Source: a virus. Taken from it: a stretch of 31,040 nucleotides of DNA. The translations under genes and the position numbers were made by a program. The notes below the pieces were generated by a model. It was not told where the DNA came from. It did not search any database and saw only the letters and a program-made list of their open reading frames with translations. The DNA is taken from the IMG/VR virus record IMGVR_UViG_3300013126_000146, positions 1-31,040 of that record. One strand, written 5' to 3'. This document shows, in pieces, positions 1-5,926 of the stretch; the first letter of the stretch is position 1, and every line of letters starts with the position of its first letter.

Positions 1-2
1 GT

Positions 3-200
3 ATTGATGAATGGTGGGATAGTGGCAACGAGCAATATGAAGTCTTACAACAACACTTAGACAGGCTGGTGGAACTTGTAGCCGCCCGTGAACGAGAAGC
101 CTGTGCAAAGCTGTGTGATGAACTATCTGACAAACACACATGGGAGGGAAGCTATGCAGATGAATGCGCCCAAGCCATCCGAGCAAGGGGACAAGCATGA
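3..200 (+). CDS. Partial small phage protein, C-terminal 65 residues
   Basis: An open frame enters from the left edge and stops at TGA 198-200. The readable residues are charged and helical, with an AAREREACAKLCDEL stretch and a C-terminal AIRARGQA. Such Cys/Arg/Glu-rich tails are common at the end of short accessory phage proteins of unknown function. Its stop overlaps the ATG of the next gene (ATGA, 197-200), so the two are probably translationally coupled. The start lies outside the window and no function can be given. Confidence 0.7.
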   Translation: MDEWWDSGNEQYEVLQQHLDRLVELVAAREREACAKLCDELSDKHTWEGSYADECAQAIRARGQA

Positions 201-568
201 GCATTGAAGCAATGAAACAAGCGTTGGAGGCGTTGGAAAAAACTTTACGTTATCACGGTGTAATGTTGCTTTCTGACCCGCCACAAGAAGCATGGAAATA
301 CCACCGTGTTGAACAAACGGTGCTTGATGCCATCACATCCCTAAAACAAGCCATCGCAGAGGCAGAGAAGCAAGAAACTGCGGCAGATGACTTTTACAGG
401 ATGATTGCAGATAGAAATCCAAAACCATTTGACCCACCACAACGCCAATGGGTAGGGTTAACAAATCAAGAACGGTTTGAATTGGCTGTTCAAACAGGTG
501 CAATGAGCGCAGATTGGTTGATATTTTTGGAAGCAGTTGAAGCCAAACTCAAGGAACGCAATACTTGA
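197..568 (+). CDS. Hypothetical early phage protein (123 aa)
   Basis: The start is set at ATG 197, which overlaps the upstream stop and has a GGGG purine run at 187-190. An in-frame ATG at 164 lies inside the preceding gene and lacks a good ribosome site. The N-terminus is a predicted amphipathic helix (MSIEAMKQALEALEKTL), and a second helix is rich in Lys, Ala and Glu around residues 50-65. Short proteins opening with this type of helix are frequent in phages of Proteobacteria, with no assigned role. It is followed by a TTG-started gene overlapping by 4 nt. Confidence 0.75.
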   Translation: MSIEAMKQALEALEKTLRYHGVMLLSDPPQEAWKYHRVEQTVLDAITSLKQAIAEAEKQETAADDFYRMIADRNPKPFDPPQRQWVGLTNQERFELAVQTGAMSADWLIFLEAVEAKLKERNT

Positions 569-942
569 AATCCACACGCTTACCCAGAGTCGTTGACCTG
601 TTGCAGCGTCACGCGCTGACTGCGCCAGAGCTGGCGGCCAAGGTCTACTGTACCGAGCGTTCAGCGCAGCAGATGATCAACAAACTGAGACTCAAAGGCG
701 TGGTCCATATTCAAAGCTGGCGCAGAGTCGGCAACATATTAGTGGCAGAGTACCGCCATGGCATTGGCACTGATGCCCTCAAACCACCACCGCTGACACC
801 AATTGAGAGGTTGCGTAGGCATCGAGCCAAAGAGTCGCTGGACGATAAGGCGTTTCGTTTGGCGCGTGAGAGAGGCAAGAGATTTAAGCCACGGCGCGAT
901 CCGCTGGTGGCCGCACTGTTTGGAGATAAAAATGCCATATGA
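565..942 (+). CDS. Winged-helix/HTH-like DNA-binding protein (125 aa)
   Basis: The start is TTG 565, overlapping the previous stop as TTGA. Residues about 8-65 look like a winged helix: a helix at VVDLLQRHALTAPELAAKVYC, a recognition-helix-like ERSAQQMINKLRLKG, and a short beta wing (VVHIQSWRRV..ILVAEYRHG). The C-terminal 50 residues are strongly basic (repeated Arg/Lys, for example RERGKRFKPRRDP), consistent with extra DNA contact. Small proteins of this design are common in early regions of Proteobacteria phages and may regulate transcription. Target and role are not visible. The HTH reading is inference from sequence pattern. Confidence 0.7.
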   Translation: MKSTRLPRVVDLLQRHALTAPELAAKVYCTERSAQQMINKLRLKGVVHIQSWRRVGNILVAEYRHGIGTDALKPPPLTPIERLRRHRAKESLDDKAFRLARERGKRFKPRRDPLVAALFGDKNAI

Positions 943-1057
943 ATACATCACCCATGAAAATGGGTTTACTGAAATCATCGCGGTCAATTTGACCCCTGCT
1001 GAAGAATTTGACCCACCAACTCAAGGAGAAAAACATGACTTGACATCACCTAATTAA
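932..1057 (+). CDS. Very small hypothetical protein (41 aa)
   Basis: ATG 932 has a GGAGATAAA ribosome site just upstream (922-930), and the gene overlaps the end of the DNA-binding gene by 11 nt. The protein begins MPYEYITHENGF, is acidic and has no motif I recognise. A longer in-frame ORF reaches back to 803, but that part lies within the upstream gene and reads unnaturally, so the short form is preferred. The stop overlaps a strong promoter-like sequence for the next gene. Confidence 0.55.
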   Translation: MPYEYITHENGFTEIIAVNLTPAEEFDPPTQGEKHDLTSPN

Positions 1058-1070
1058 CTGTGCTTATAAT
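1040..1070 (+). promoter_or_regulatory. Candidate sigma-70-type promoter
   Basis: A perfect TTGACA (1040-1045) and a perfect TATAAT (1065-1070) are separated by 19 bp, longer than the usual 16-18. It lies across the end of the 41-aa gene and 34 bp before ATG 1104, in the only real break of the early cluster. It could start a transcript for the zinc-ribbon, exonuclease and RecT genes. The long spacer suggests a weak or activator-dependent promoter. Confidence 0.5.
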
Positions 1071-1103
1071 CTAATCCCGTTTAACTTTGAAAGGTTTGTG
1101 ACC

Positions 1104-1364
1104 ATGACCAAGTTGTGCATCCACTGTAAACACATATTGCCTGATTCTCTAGGCAAGATTACCCAAACCGCTAGATGCGGCTATGACCGCCCTATAAGCC
1201 TCGTTACAGGGCTTTTAAGAGAGCCTGACACCCTACCCTTTGCCGAGCTAGAAAGACGACCTACGGGGGCTTGTAGCTTGTCTGCGATACGGTGGGAAGC
1301 TACTGACCATGTGATGACAGAAGAAGAAGAAAAGGAACTTATGAAAGGATTCCCAAATGTCTGA
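1104..1364 (+). CDS. Cys-rich zinc-ribbon-like phage protein (86 aa)
   Basis: ATG 1104 is preferred over GTG 1098 because GAAAGG (1089-1094) then lies 9 nt upstream. Four cysteines are visible: a CIHC knuckle at residues 5-8, C25 (ARCGYDR) and C56 (TGACS). This is the usual layout of a small metal-binding phage protein carrying LVTG and ERRP turns. The C-terminus is an acidic helix (MTEEEEKELM). Proteins of this type are widespread next to phage recombination genes, but their role is unknown. It overlaps the exonuclease gene by 8 nt, suggesting co-translation. Confidence 0.7.
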   Translation: MTKLCIHCKHILPDSLGKITQTARCGYDRPISLVTGLLREPDTLPFAELERRPTGACSLSAIRWEATDHVMTEEEEKELMKGFPNV

Positions 1365-2253
1365 CTTCTCACCACAAACCCGTAACAGTGCCATCTGGTC
1401 TGGTGACTCCAGAAAGGTAGCCAACGGCAAAGCCAACGAGGTCATTCTGACAAAACAGGGAAAAATGGAAATCCCTGACCTGTCTGACAACGAGGCTGTC
1501 CAGATGGGTCATGTGATGGAACCAGTGATAGGTAGACTTGCACAGGCCAAGCTAGGCGTAGAGTTGACCAAGATTGAGGAGAGTCTCACCCATGCCAAAC
1601 ATACTTGGTTTAAATCACACTTTGACTTTGCAGGTAAAAAAGATGGAAAGACTATTCTGGTCGAGGCTAAGAACTACAACGCTGGTGTGCGTAACAAGTT
1701 TGATGTTGCGGGTATCTGTCCCCCTGCTGACCTTGCACAACTGGTGCACGAGGCTGCTGTTTACGGTGTCGATTTGGTTTATCTCGCCATATTATTCGGT
1801 GGTCAAGAATTCGTCCTCATTGAGTTCCACATCACTGATGAGCAGAAGGAAGACCTTATCAAACAAATGGCAGTCATCTGGGGGCATGTACAGTCAGGGA
1901 CTACCCTCCCACCTGAAGACCTTGAGCAAGTCAAACTTCTCTATCCTGTTTCAACAGAGTCGGTCAAGACAGCTTCTGCTTCAGTCGAGCAAGCGTGTCT
2001 AGCTCTTGCTCAAATCAAGGCCAACATCAAGGCTTTAGAAGAGCAAGAAGAGCAGTACGACACCCTAGTGAGGGGGTACATGGCAGACAGGGACACACTG
2101 GCGACCGTGGACGGCAAAGTGCTTGCAACTTGGAAGTCTGCCAAGTCAAGCATGAAGTTCGACAGCAAATTGTTTGAACAATCCATGCCAGACATCTATA
2201 AGCAGTACATGCGTGAAGTGCCTGGTAGCAGACGTTTTCTTTTGAAAGGGTGA
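1357..2253 (+). CDS. YqaJ-type viral recombinase / 5'-3' exonuclease
   Basis: This 298-residue protein fits the YqaJ viral recombinase family, relatives of lambda exonuclease with a PD-(D/E)XK fold. Visible motifs in order are G51..E55 (MGHVMEPVIGRLAQ), the catalytic D90 (SHFDFAG), E103-x-K105 (ILVEAKNY), and Q128 in a helix (DLAQLVHEAAVYG). The expected job is resecting double-stranded ends to give 3' single strands, which the RecT-like protein encoded downstream would anneal. The C-terminal part (about 200-298) is helical and less conserved. The start ATG 1357 has AAGGA upstream inside the previous gene. The fold call is from motif order. Confidence 0.85.
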   Translation: MSDFSPQTRNSAIWSGDSRKVANGKANEVILTKQGKMEIPDLSDNEAVQMGHVMEPVIGRLAQAKLGVELTKIEESLTHAKHTWFKSHFDFAGKKDGKTILVEAKNYNAGVRNKFDVAGICPPADLAQLVHEAAVYGVDLVYLAILFGGQEFVLIEFHITDEQKEDLIKQMAVIWGHVQSGTTLPPEDLEQVKLLYPVSTESVKTASASVEQACLALAQIKANIKALEEQEEQYDTLVRGYMADRDTLATVDGKVLATWKSAKSSMKFDSKLFEQSMPDIYKQYMREVPGSRRFLLKG

Positions 2254-2261
2254 GGTTCACC

Positions 2262-2450
2262 ATGTTTTTCAGAAACAAAAATTTAGAGAGAAGAGTAGCT
2301 GATTTAGAAGCTAACTTGTTCAAAGTAAAGTTGGAGTTGGATACGACCACTATTCGACTTAACAGCTTATTGAAAGCCTATCCACATGGCACTACACGCA
2401 CAGGTGCACCACGTAAGAAGCCAGGCAGAAAGGCAAAGGTGACAACATGA
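2262..2450 (+). CDS. Small coiled-coil protein (62 aa)
   Basis: ATG 2262 is favoured, with GGTGAGG at 2249-2255; a GTG at 2250 overlaps that purine run. Residues 8-40 form a heptad-like coiled coil (NLERRVADLEANLFKVKLEL). The last 18 residues are basic and Pro/Gly-rich (GAPRKKPGRKAKVTT), like an AT-hook or a nucleic-acid-binding tail. It lies between the exonuclease and RecT-type genes, so a role in the recombination module is possible. I do not recognise a named family. Confidence 0.65.
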   Translation: MFFRNKNLERRVADLEANLFKVKLELDTTTIRLNSLLKAYPHGTTRTGAPRKKPGRKAKVTT

Positions 2451-2662
2451 AAGCCTATCCCTACATGCACAAACACCCCACCTCTGGACAAACCACGATA
2501 GAAGAGGGTATGGATTTGAGAGATTACTTTGCGGCTAAGGCTATGCAAGGCTTGTTGTCATCTGATGTTCATGCGCCTATAGAAGAGTTTGCAAAGAACG
2601 CATACACAATGGCAGACGCAATGATTGAACAACGTAACAAAAAGGAGGTTTCCAGTGAGTAA
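2447..2662 (+). CDS. Conserved small phage protein (71 aa)
   Basis: The start overlaps the previous stop (ATGA). The core MDLRDYFAAKAMQGLL followed by a helix ending AYTMADAMIEQR is a recurring pattern in short phage proteins encoded beside recombination genes, with unknown function. The end of this gene carries the AGGAGG ribosome site (2642-2647) used by the RecT-type gene, which starts 8 nt before this gene stops. Confidence 0.7.
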   Translation: MKAYPYMHKHPTSGQTTIEEGMDLRDYFAAKAMQGLLSSDVHAPIEEFAKNAYTMADAMIEQRNKKEVSSE

Positions 2663-3518
2663 CTTAATCGCAGTCAGTGACATGCAAGTAATGGCAGAGG
2701 CCATTGTCAAATCAAACTTCTACGGTTTTAAAACAAAAGAACAGATGTTGGCAGTCATGCTTGTGGCTCAAGCAGAAGGTAAACACCCTGCAACAGTAGT
2801 ACAAGAATACGACATAATTCAAGGCCGACCAGCATTGAAATCTCAAGCTATGCTCGCTCGCTTTCAACTTGCGGGTGGTACTGTCCAGTGGGATGAGGTC
2901 AGCCCTCAAGCTGTCAAAGGTACGTTCAAACACCCGTCTGGCGGCAGCTTGACGGTTGAGTGGACGATTGACATGGCAAAGCAAGCAGGGCTTGTCAGAG
3001 AGGGTTCAGGATGGACGAAATATCCTGAAGACATGCTAAGGTCTAGAGTCATCTCTAGAGCCGTTAGAAGCGTCTATCCCGCCTGTATCTTGGGGCACTA
3101 TGCTGTAGAAGAGGTGGCTGATTTTGACCCACCTAAAACCAAGCACATGGGCATGGTGGAACGGGTGGATGACCTACCGCCAGTTGAAGTTGTTGAGATG
3201 GTTGAGGACGGAGCGTTTGCACTTTTCGTCCCGAATGCTGAAGAGCCATACAAGCGATTTACAAGCAAAGAAGATTGGATAGAGGGCTATGCCGACCTCG
3301 TTTCTCGCATCATGGAGAGCAAAAAATTCACTTTGGCGCAAAAGGAAGACAAGCTCACCGCTCTTGCCGACTGCAATAAAGATATTACAGAAAACTTTTC
3401 AAGCATGGAGCGAGTCAAGCTCAAAGCAAGAATTGTCGAGTCAGGAGGGTCAGCAAGCCCAAAGTCGGTCAAGTCCCATCCCGAAGCCGATTCGCATCTC
3501 AAAGAACAAATATTCTGA
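2655..3518 (+). CDS. recT: RecT-family single-strand annealing protein
   Basis: A 287-residue protein of the RecT/phage annealing family. It shows the family's N-terminal helix pair (VMAEAIVKSNFYGFKTKEQM), the alternation AQAEGKHPATVVQEYDIIQG then RPALKSQAMLARFQLAGG, and the beta segment ending WTIDMAKQAGLV before SRVISRAVRSVYP. It should coat single strands left by the upstream exonuclease and pair them with complementary DNA during replication or repair. The start is GTG 2655 because a perfect AGGAGG lies 8 nt upstream; an in-frame TTG at 2625 sits inside the neighbour and has no site. The C-terminal 80 residues are charged and variable. Confidence 0.85.
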   Translation: MSNLIAVSDMQVMAEAIVKSNFYGFKTKEQMLAVMLVAQAEGKHPATVVQEYDIIQGRPALKSQAMLARFQLAGGTVQWDEVSPQAVKGTFKHPSGGSLTVEWTIDMAKQAGLVREGSGWTKYPEDMLRSRVISRAVRSVYPACILGHYAVEEVADFDPPKTKHMGMVERVDDLPPVEVVEMVEDGAFALFVPNAEEPYKRFTSKEDWIEGYADLVSRIMESKKFTLAQKEDKLTALADCNKDITENFSSMERVKLKARIVESGGSASPKSVKSHPEADSHLKEQIF

Positions 3519-3523
3519 GATGG

Positions 3524-3685
3524 ATGCAAAGCGGGAAAACCATCACTCCGATAGAGGCTCTAAATGAATTCAACTGTTTCAGGCTTGCAGCCCATATCGA
3601 AGTTCTTAGACGGGAGGGACACCGAATCTTCACGCACATGGTTGACCAAAATGGTAAGAAGTTTGCCCGTTACACACTCAACTGA
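3524..3685 (+). CDS. Small HTH-type phage protein, start uncertain (53 aa or more)
   Basis: From ATG 3524 the frame encodes GKTITPIEALNEFNCFRLAA, then HIEVLRREGH and KKFARYTLN. This is the widespread phage helix-turn-helix domain (HTH_39-like) in which the ITPIEAL helix, CFRLAA helix and REGH turn form a compact wing. It probably binds DNA. Family-like sequence continues upstream of the ATG (SQRTNILRWM), but no ATG, GTG or TTG exists there in frame. A CTG at 3515 overlaps the RecT stop as CTGA and would restore part of helix 1. No strong ribosome site is seen for either start. Confidence 0.7.
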   Translation: MQSGKTITPIEALNEFNCFRLAAHIEVLRREGHRIFTHMVDQNGKKFARYTLN

Positions 3686-3695
3686 AAGGAACTAC

Positions 3696-4025
3696 ATGAG
3701 GAACGAACACAAAGAAATGCCTGGTTCAGGCGTGATGTATTGGGAAGATGAGGAACAGCGCAAGTCTCCCAAAGGCCCTGACTTTAAAGGATTCCTTGTC
3801 CTAGAAATGGATTACAGGGCGGGGGAGAAGTTGAAGATTGCTGCATGGCAAAAGCCTACCAGTAGAGGCTCTAACCTACTTGCTTTGAAGGAGGACAACT
3901 GGAGCAAGAAGAAACGTGAAGAAGAACGTGCAGACAAAGAAGTCCCTTCCTCATACAACAAATCCTATAACAAGGGTGGGTTTCGCAGACCTTCACGGGA
4001 TGATGACGAATCTATTCCATTTTGA
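3696..4025 (+). CDS. Small protein with SSB-like acidic C-terminal tip (109 aa)
   Basis: ATG 3696 has GAAAGGA 5-11 nt upstream. Residues 10-70 read as a short beta-rich domain (GFLVLEMDY, KLKIAAWQKPT, NLLALKEDNW), resembling compact DUF736-like or OB-type domains. A Lys/Arg/Glu-rich linker follows, and the protein ends DDDESIPF. That ending closely matches the acidic tip of bacterial SSB that recruits partner proteins. It could therefore be a single-stranded-DNA-associated factor of the recombination module. The beta domain is shorter than a normal SSB OB fold, so SSB identity is not claimed. Confidence 0.65.
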   Translation: MRNEHKEMPGSGVMYWEDEEQRKSPKGPDFKGFLVLEMDYRAGEKLKIAAWQKPTSRGSNLLALKEDNWSKKKREEERADKEVPSSYNKSYNKGGFRRPSRDDDESIPF

Positions 4026-4348
4026 TGGCAACAAAAGTCTCTCCCACACAGCGTAGCTTGGCTCATCTCCGTGAACTTGGCTACCACGTTGAAGTAGTTG
4101 AGAAGTGGAACAGCTTCACTAAACAACGAAAAGACCTGTGGGGATGGGCAGATTTACTTGCTATCAGGAAGGGTGAGGTTTTGGCAGTGCAGGTTACCGC
4201 CTCTGCTGTCAGTGACCGCATAAAAAAGATTATGGCCTCTGACACGCTTGCTCTTGTGAGAGATGCAGGGATTCGTGTGGAGGTGCATGGCTGGCGCAAG
4301 TCAGCAAAGACCAACAAATATGTTTTAAGAATTGAGGACATTTCATGA
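4025..4348 (+). CDS. PD-(D/E)XK-like nuclease / resolvase-like protein (107 aa)
   Basis: The protein has the size and order of a minimal restriction-endonuclease fold: a helix with EVVEKWN, then DLWGWADLLAIR (D43), a turn, and EVLAVQVT. In Hjc-like resolvases the last strand would be E-x-K; here Q56-x-T58 occupies that place. Similar phage proteins with this QVT strand exist, and their activity is uncertain. ATG 4025 overlaps the upstream stop as TGATG. The position after the SSB-tail gene suits a recombination or repair role. It could also be a catalytically altered nuclease-fold DNA binder. Confidence 0.65.
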   Translation: MATKVSPTQRSLAHLRELGYHVEVVEKWNSFTKQRKDLWGWADLLAIRKGEVLAVQVTASAVSDRIKKIMASDTLALVRDAGIRVEVHGWRKSAKTNKYVLRIEDIS

Positions 4349-4536
4349 GTGACGCTAAACCATCACCACAACAACTCCAGATGAGCCAAGACTCACTCAC
4401 AAAAGCCAACAACAGCATGAACTACACCATCAATTTGGTCAACATGTCTCTGCAACAATTGTGGAACATTGCCTACGCTGCTGGCTTTGAAGACGCACAA
4501 GAGATTATGAAAACAGACAGAGGTACACAACAATGA
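4345..4536 (+). CDS. Hypothetical early protein (63 aa)
   Basis: The start overlaps the nuclease stop (ATGA), and the end overlaps the glycosyltransferase start (ATGA). The protein is Gln/Ser/Asn-rich with a C-terminal helix (LQQLWNIAYAAGFEDAQEIM). The AYAAGFEDA turn is like those in many small phage proteins of unknown role. No domain is recognised. Support comes mainly from exact packing between two convincing genes. Confidence 0.65.
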   Translation: MSDAKPSPQQLQMSQDSLTKANNSMNYTINLVNMSLQQLWNIAYAAGFEDAQEIMKTDRGTQQ

Positions 4537-5279
4537 GCAAAGCACATGTCTTTATCTCAACCCCTATGTATGGTGGCATGTGTACAGGGTACTTCACACA
4601 GTCTCTGGTCAACACCATAGGAGTGATGTCACAGGCGGGTATCACTGTCAGTTTCTCTTGCATGTTCAACGAGAGCCTTATTCAGCGTGGGCGTAACGCT
4701 CTTGCACATGGGTTTCTCAAGCGTCCTGAGCCTACCCACTTGATGTTCATAGACGCAGACATACGGTGGAATCCCGCTGATATTGTGAAGATGGTAGAGG
4801 CAGACAAGGACATCATCTGCGGTATCTATCCCAAGAAGGAAATCAACTGGCATGGCGTGGAAGCTGCCGTCAAAGAAGGCGTGGCTGTTGACCAACTCAA
4901 GACAAGAACAGGTAGCCTGGTCGTTAACCTTGTGGATTACCAAGGCACAGTCACAGTACCCGCACATGAGCCTGTAGAGATATGGAACGGCGGTACAGGG
5001 TTCATGCTTATCAAGCGGTCTTGTTTGGAAGACTTGGCAACAAAGATGCCTACCTATGTCAATGATGTCACCGACCTGTCAGGACAGATGAAGAACGACA
5101 ACATCACCGAGTTCTTTGCCTGTGCCATAGAGCCAGGTGTCAACAGACTTCTGTCAGAAGATTACTACTTCTGCATGAAAGCACGAGAGCATGGGTACAA
5201 GATTTACGCTGCTCCGTGGGCTGTGCTAGGTCACTTTGGCACATATTTGTTTGAGGGTGGCTTGCTACCCGCACCATGA
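4533..5279 (+). CDS. GT-A-fold glycosyltransferase
   Basis: A 248-residue protein with an N-terminal HVFISTPMYGG strand-turn, the QRGRNALAH helix (about 51-59) and the DxD-type MFIDADIRWNP (D74-A-D76), expected to bind metal and a nucleotide sugar. It has further GT-A features: DKDIICGIYPKKE and a GTGFMLIKRS strand, then EDYYFCMKAREHGYKIYAAP near the C-terminus, where an acidic residue would act in transfer. The acceptor (phage DNA, virion protein or host surface) cannot be read from sequence. It overlaps the following methyltransferase by 4 nt, forming a two-gene modification cassette. Confidence 0.8.
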   Translation: MSKAHVFISTPMYGGMCTGYFTQSLVNTIGVMSQAGITVSFSCMFNESLIQRGRNALAHGFLKRPEPTHLMFIDADIRWNPADIVKMVEADKDIICGIYPKKEINWHGVEAAVKEGVAVDQLKTRTGSLVVNLVDYQGTVTVPAHEPVEIWNGGTGFMLIKRSCLEDLATKMPTYVNDVTDLSGQMKNDNITEFFACAIEPGVNRLLSEDYYFCMKAREHGYKIYAAPWAVLGHFGTYLFEGGLLPAP

Positions 5280-5746
5280 CTATTTCACTTGACCTTGGGT
5301 GCGGAGAAACCATCCGCAACCCTTACCAAGCCAGTCAGGTCATAGGACTGGATATAGAGGACGCTGACCTTGCTATCCAGCCTATCCCCTACAGGGACGA
5401 GTATTTTGACTTTGTGACCGCCTACGACTTCCTAGAGCATATTCCAAGGTTGTTGTATGTCCCACAGCGCAGATACCCGTTTGTGGAACTGATGTCAGAG
5501 ATTTACAGGGTGATGAAGGTGGGTGGCAAGTTCTTGTCCTCCACCCCCGCATTCCCACATGCGCCAGCCTTCCAAGACCCCACCCATGTCAACATCATCA
5601 CGCCTGATACCTTCTACGAGTATTTTGATGACGAGAAGACTTGGGCAAAACAATATGGGTTTAAGGGCAAATTCCACATCAACAATATGCGCTACCACGG
5701 CCCTCACCTGATAGCCGAGCTACAGAAGGTGCATGTCAACGTTTAG
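5276..5746 (+). CDS. Class I SAM-dependent methyltransferase (156 aa)
   Basis: The Rossmann methyltransferase motifs are clear: motif I LDLGCG (5-10), the acidic end of strand 2 at VIGLDIED, motif IV-like FDFVTAYDFLEHI (44-56), and a VMKVGGKFL strand-turn with STPAFPHAP after it. It most resembles small methyltransferases encoded beside glycosyltransferases, which often act on sugars, but the substrate is unknown. It is at the 3' end of the plus-strand cluster. Its last 11 bp overlap the end of a convergent 48-aa gene on the other strand. Confidence 0.8.
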   Translation: MTISLDLGCGETIRNPYQASQVIGLDIEDADLAIQPIPYRDEYFDFVTAYDFLEHIPRLLYVPQRRYPFVELMSEIYRVMKVGGKFLSSTPAFPHAPAFQDPTHVNIITPDTFYEYFDDEKTWAKQYGFKGKFHINNMRYHGPHLIAELQKVHVNV

Positions 5747-5882
5747 CGGTTCTCTTTGACCTGATAAACGCTTCTTTGGTGGGGTAACCCGCCATGCCTG
5801 GTCGCTTGGGCGGCAACCCTGCCGCTCTGCGTTGGTTGATGTTGAAATACAAGCCTCGTTGGGCTTTAGGTGTATATGCCAT
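5736..5882 (-). CDS. Small basic conserved phage protein, last gene of late strand (48 aa)
   Basis: Reading the minus strand, ATG 5882-5880 lies 6 nt after a canonical AAGGAG (plus-strand CTCCTT, 5889-5894). The frame runs to TGA at 5736 without interruption. The peptide is basic, with GLYFNINQRRAAG, then KRPGMAGYPTKEAF and a KRTAKR end. The GLYxNIN...GYPTKEAF...RTAKR pattern matches a family of tiny proteins common in phage late regions (DUF6321-like, by memory). Function is unknown. It shows that the late strand extends past the endonuclease gene to meet the early cluster, overlapping it by 11 bp. Confidence 0.75.
   Translation of the reverse strand: MAYTPKAQRGLYFNINQRRAAGLPPKRPGMAGYPTKEAFIRSKRTAKR
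5810..5825. repeat. 6-bp inverted repeat, tight hairpin
   Basis: GCGGCA (5810-5815) and TGCCGC (5820-5825) pair perfectly around a 4-nt loop. It lies inside the 48-aa minus gene, near the convergence of early and late transcription. No T-run follows on either strand, so it is not a normal intrinsic terminator. It may be chance in a GC-rich codon run. Confidence 0.3.
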
Positions 5883-5891
5883 ACAAACTCC

Positions 5892-5920
5892 TTGACATCC
5901 AGTTATTTGTTCGTGACAAT
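5892..5920 (+). promoter_or_regulatory. Candidate promoter for the opposite-strand endonuclease
   Basis: A perfect TTGACA (5892-5897), a 17-bp spacer and GACAAT (5915-5920, four of six consensus bases) end just 6 bp before ATG 5927. Transcription would start at or very near the start codon, giving a leaderless message. The -35 box overlaps the ribosome-site DNA of the divergent 48-aa gene. Only sequence similarity supports it. Confidence 0.4.
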
Positions 5921-5926
5921 AAAGAC

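Noticed and set aside
3289-3567. 92-aa plus-strand ORF inside the end of recT
   Set aside because: It lies wholly over recT and the HTH gene in another frame, is Ser/Lys-rich without a motif, and reads as a shadow.
3564-3695. N-terminal extension of the SSB-tail gene
   Set aside because: It overlaps the HTH-type gene in another frame, and a good GAAAGGA site supports ATG 3696.
5810-5825. Intrinsic terminator at the early/late convergence
   Set aside because: The stem is only 6 bp and no T-run follows on either strand.
5794-5895. 33-aa plus-strand ORF (MPGRLGGNPAALRW...) after the methyltransferase
   Set aside because: It is antisense to the 48-aa minus gene, which has a better ribosome site and a recognisable family pattern.
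5870-5926. N-terminal extension of the endonuclease from GTG 5870 or ATG 5876
   Set aside because: It covers the start of the opposite 48-aa gene and the candidate promoter, and the zinc-knuckle domain begins only after ATG 5927.
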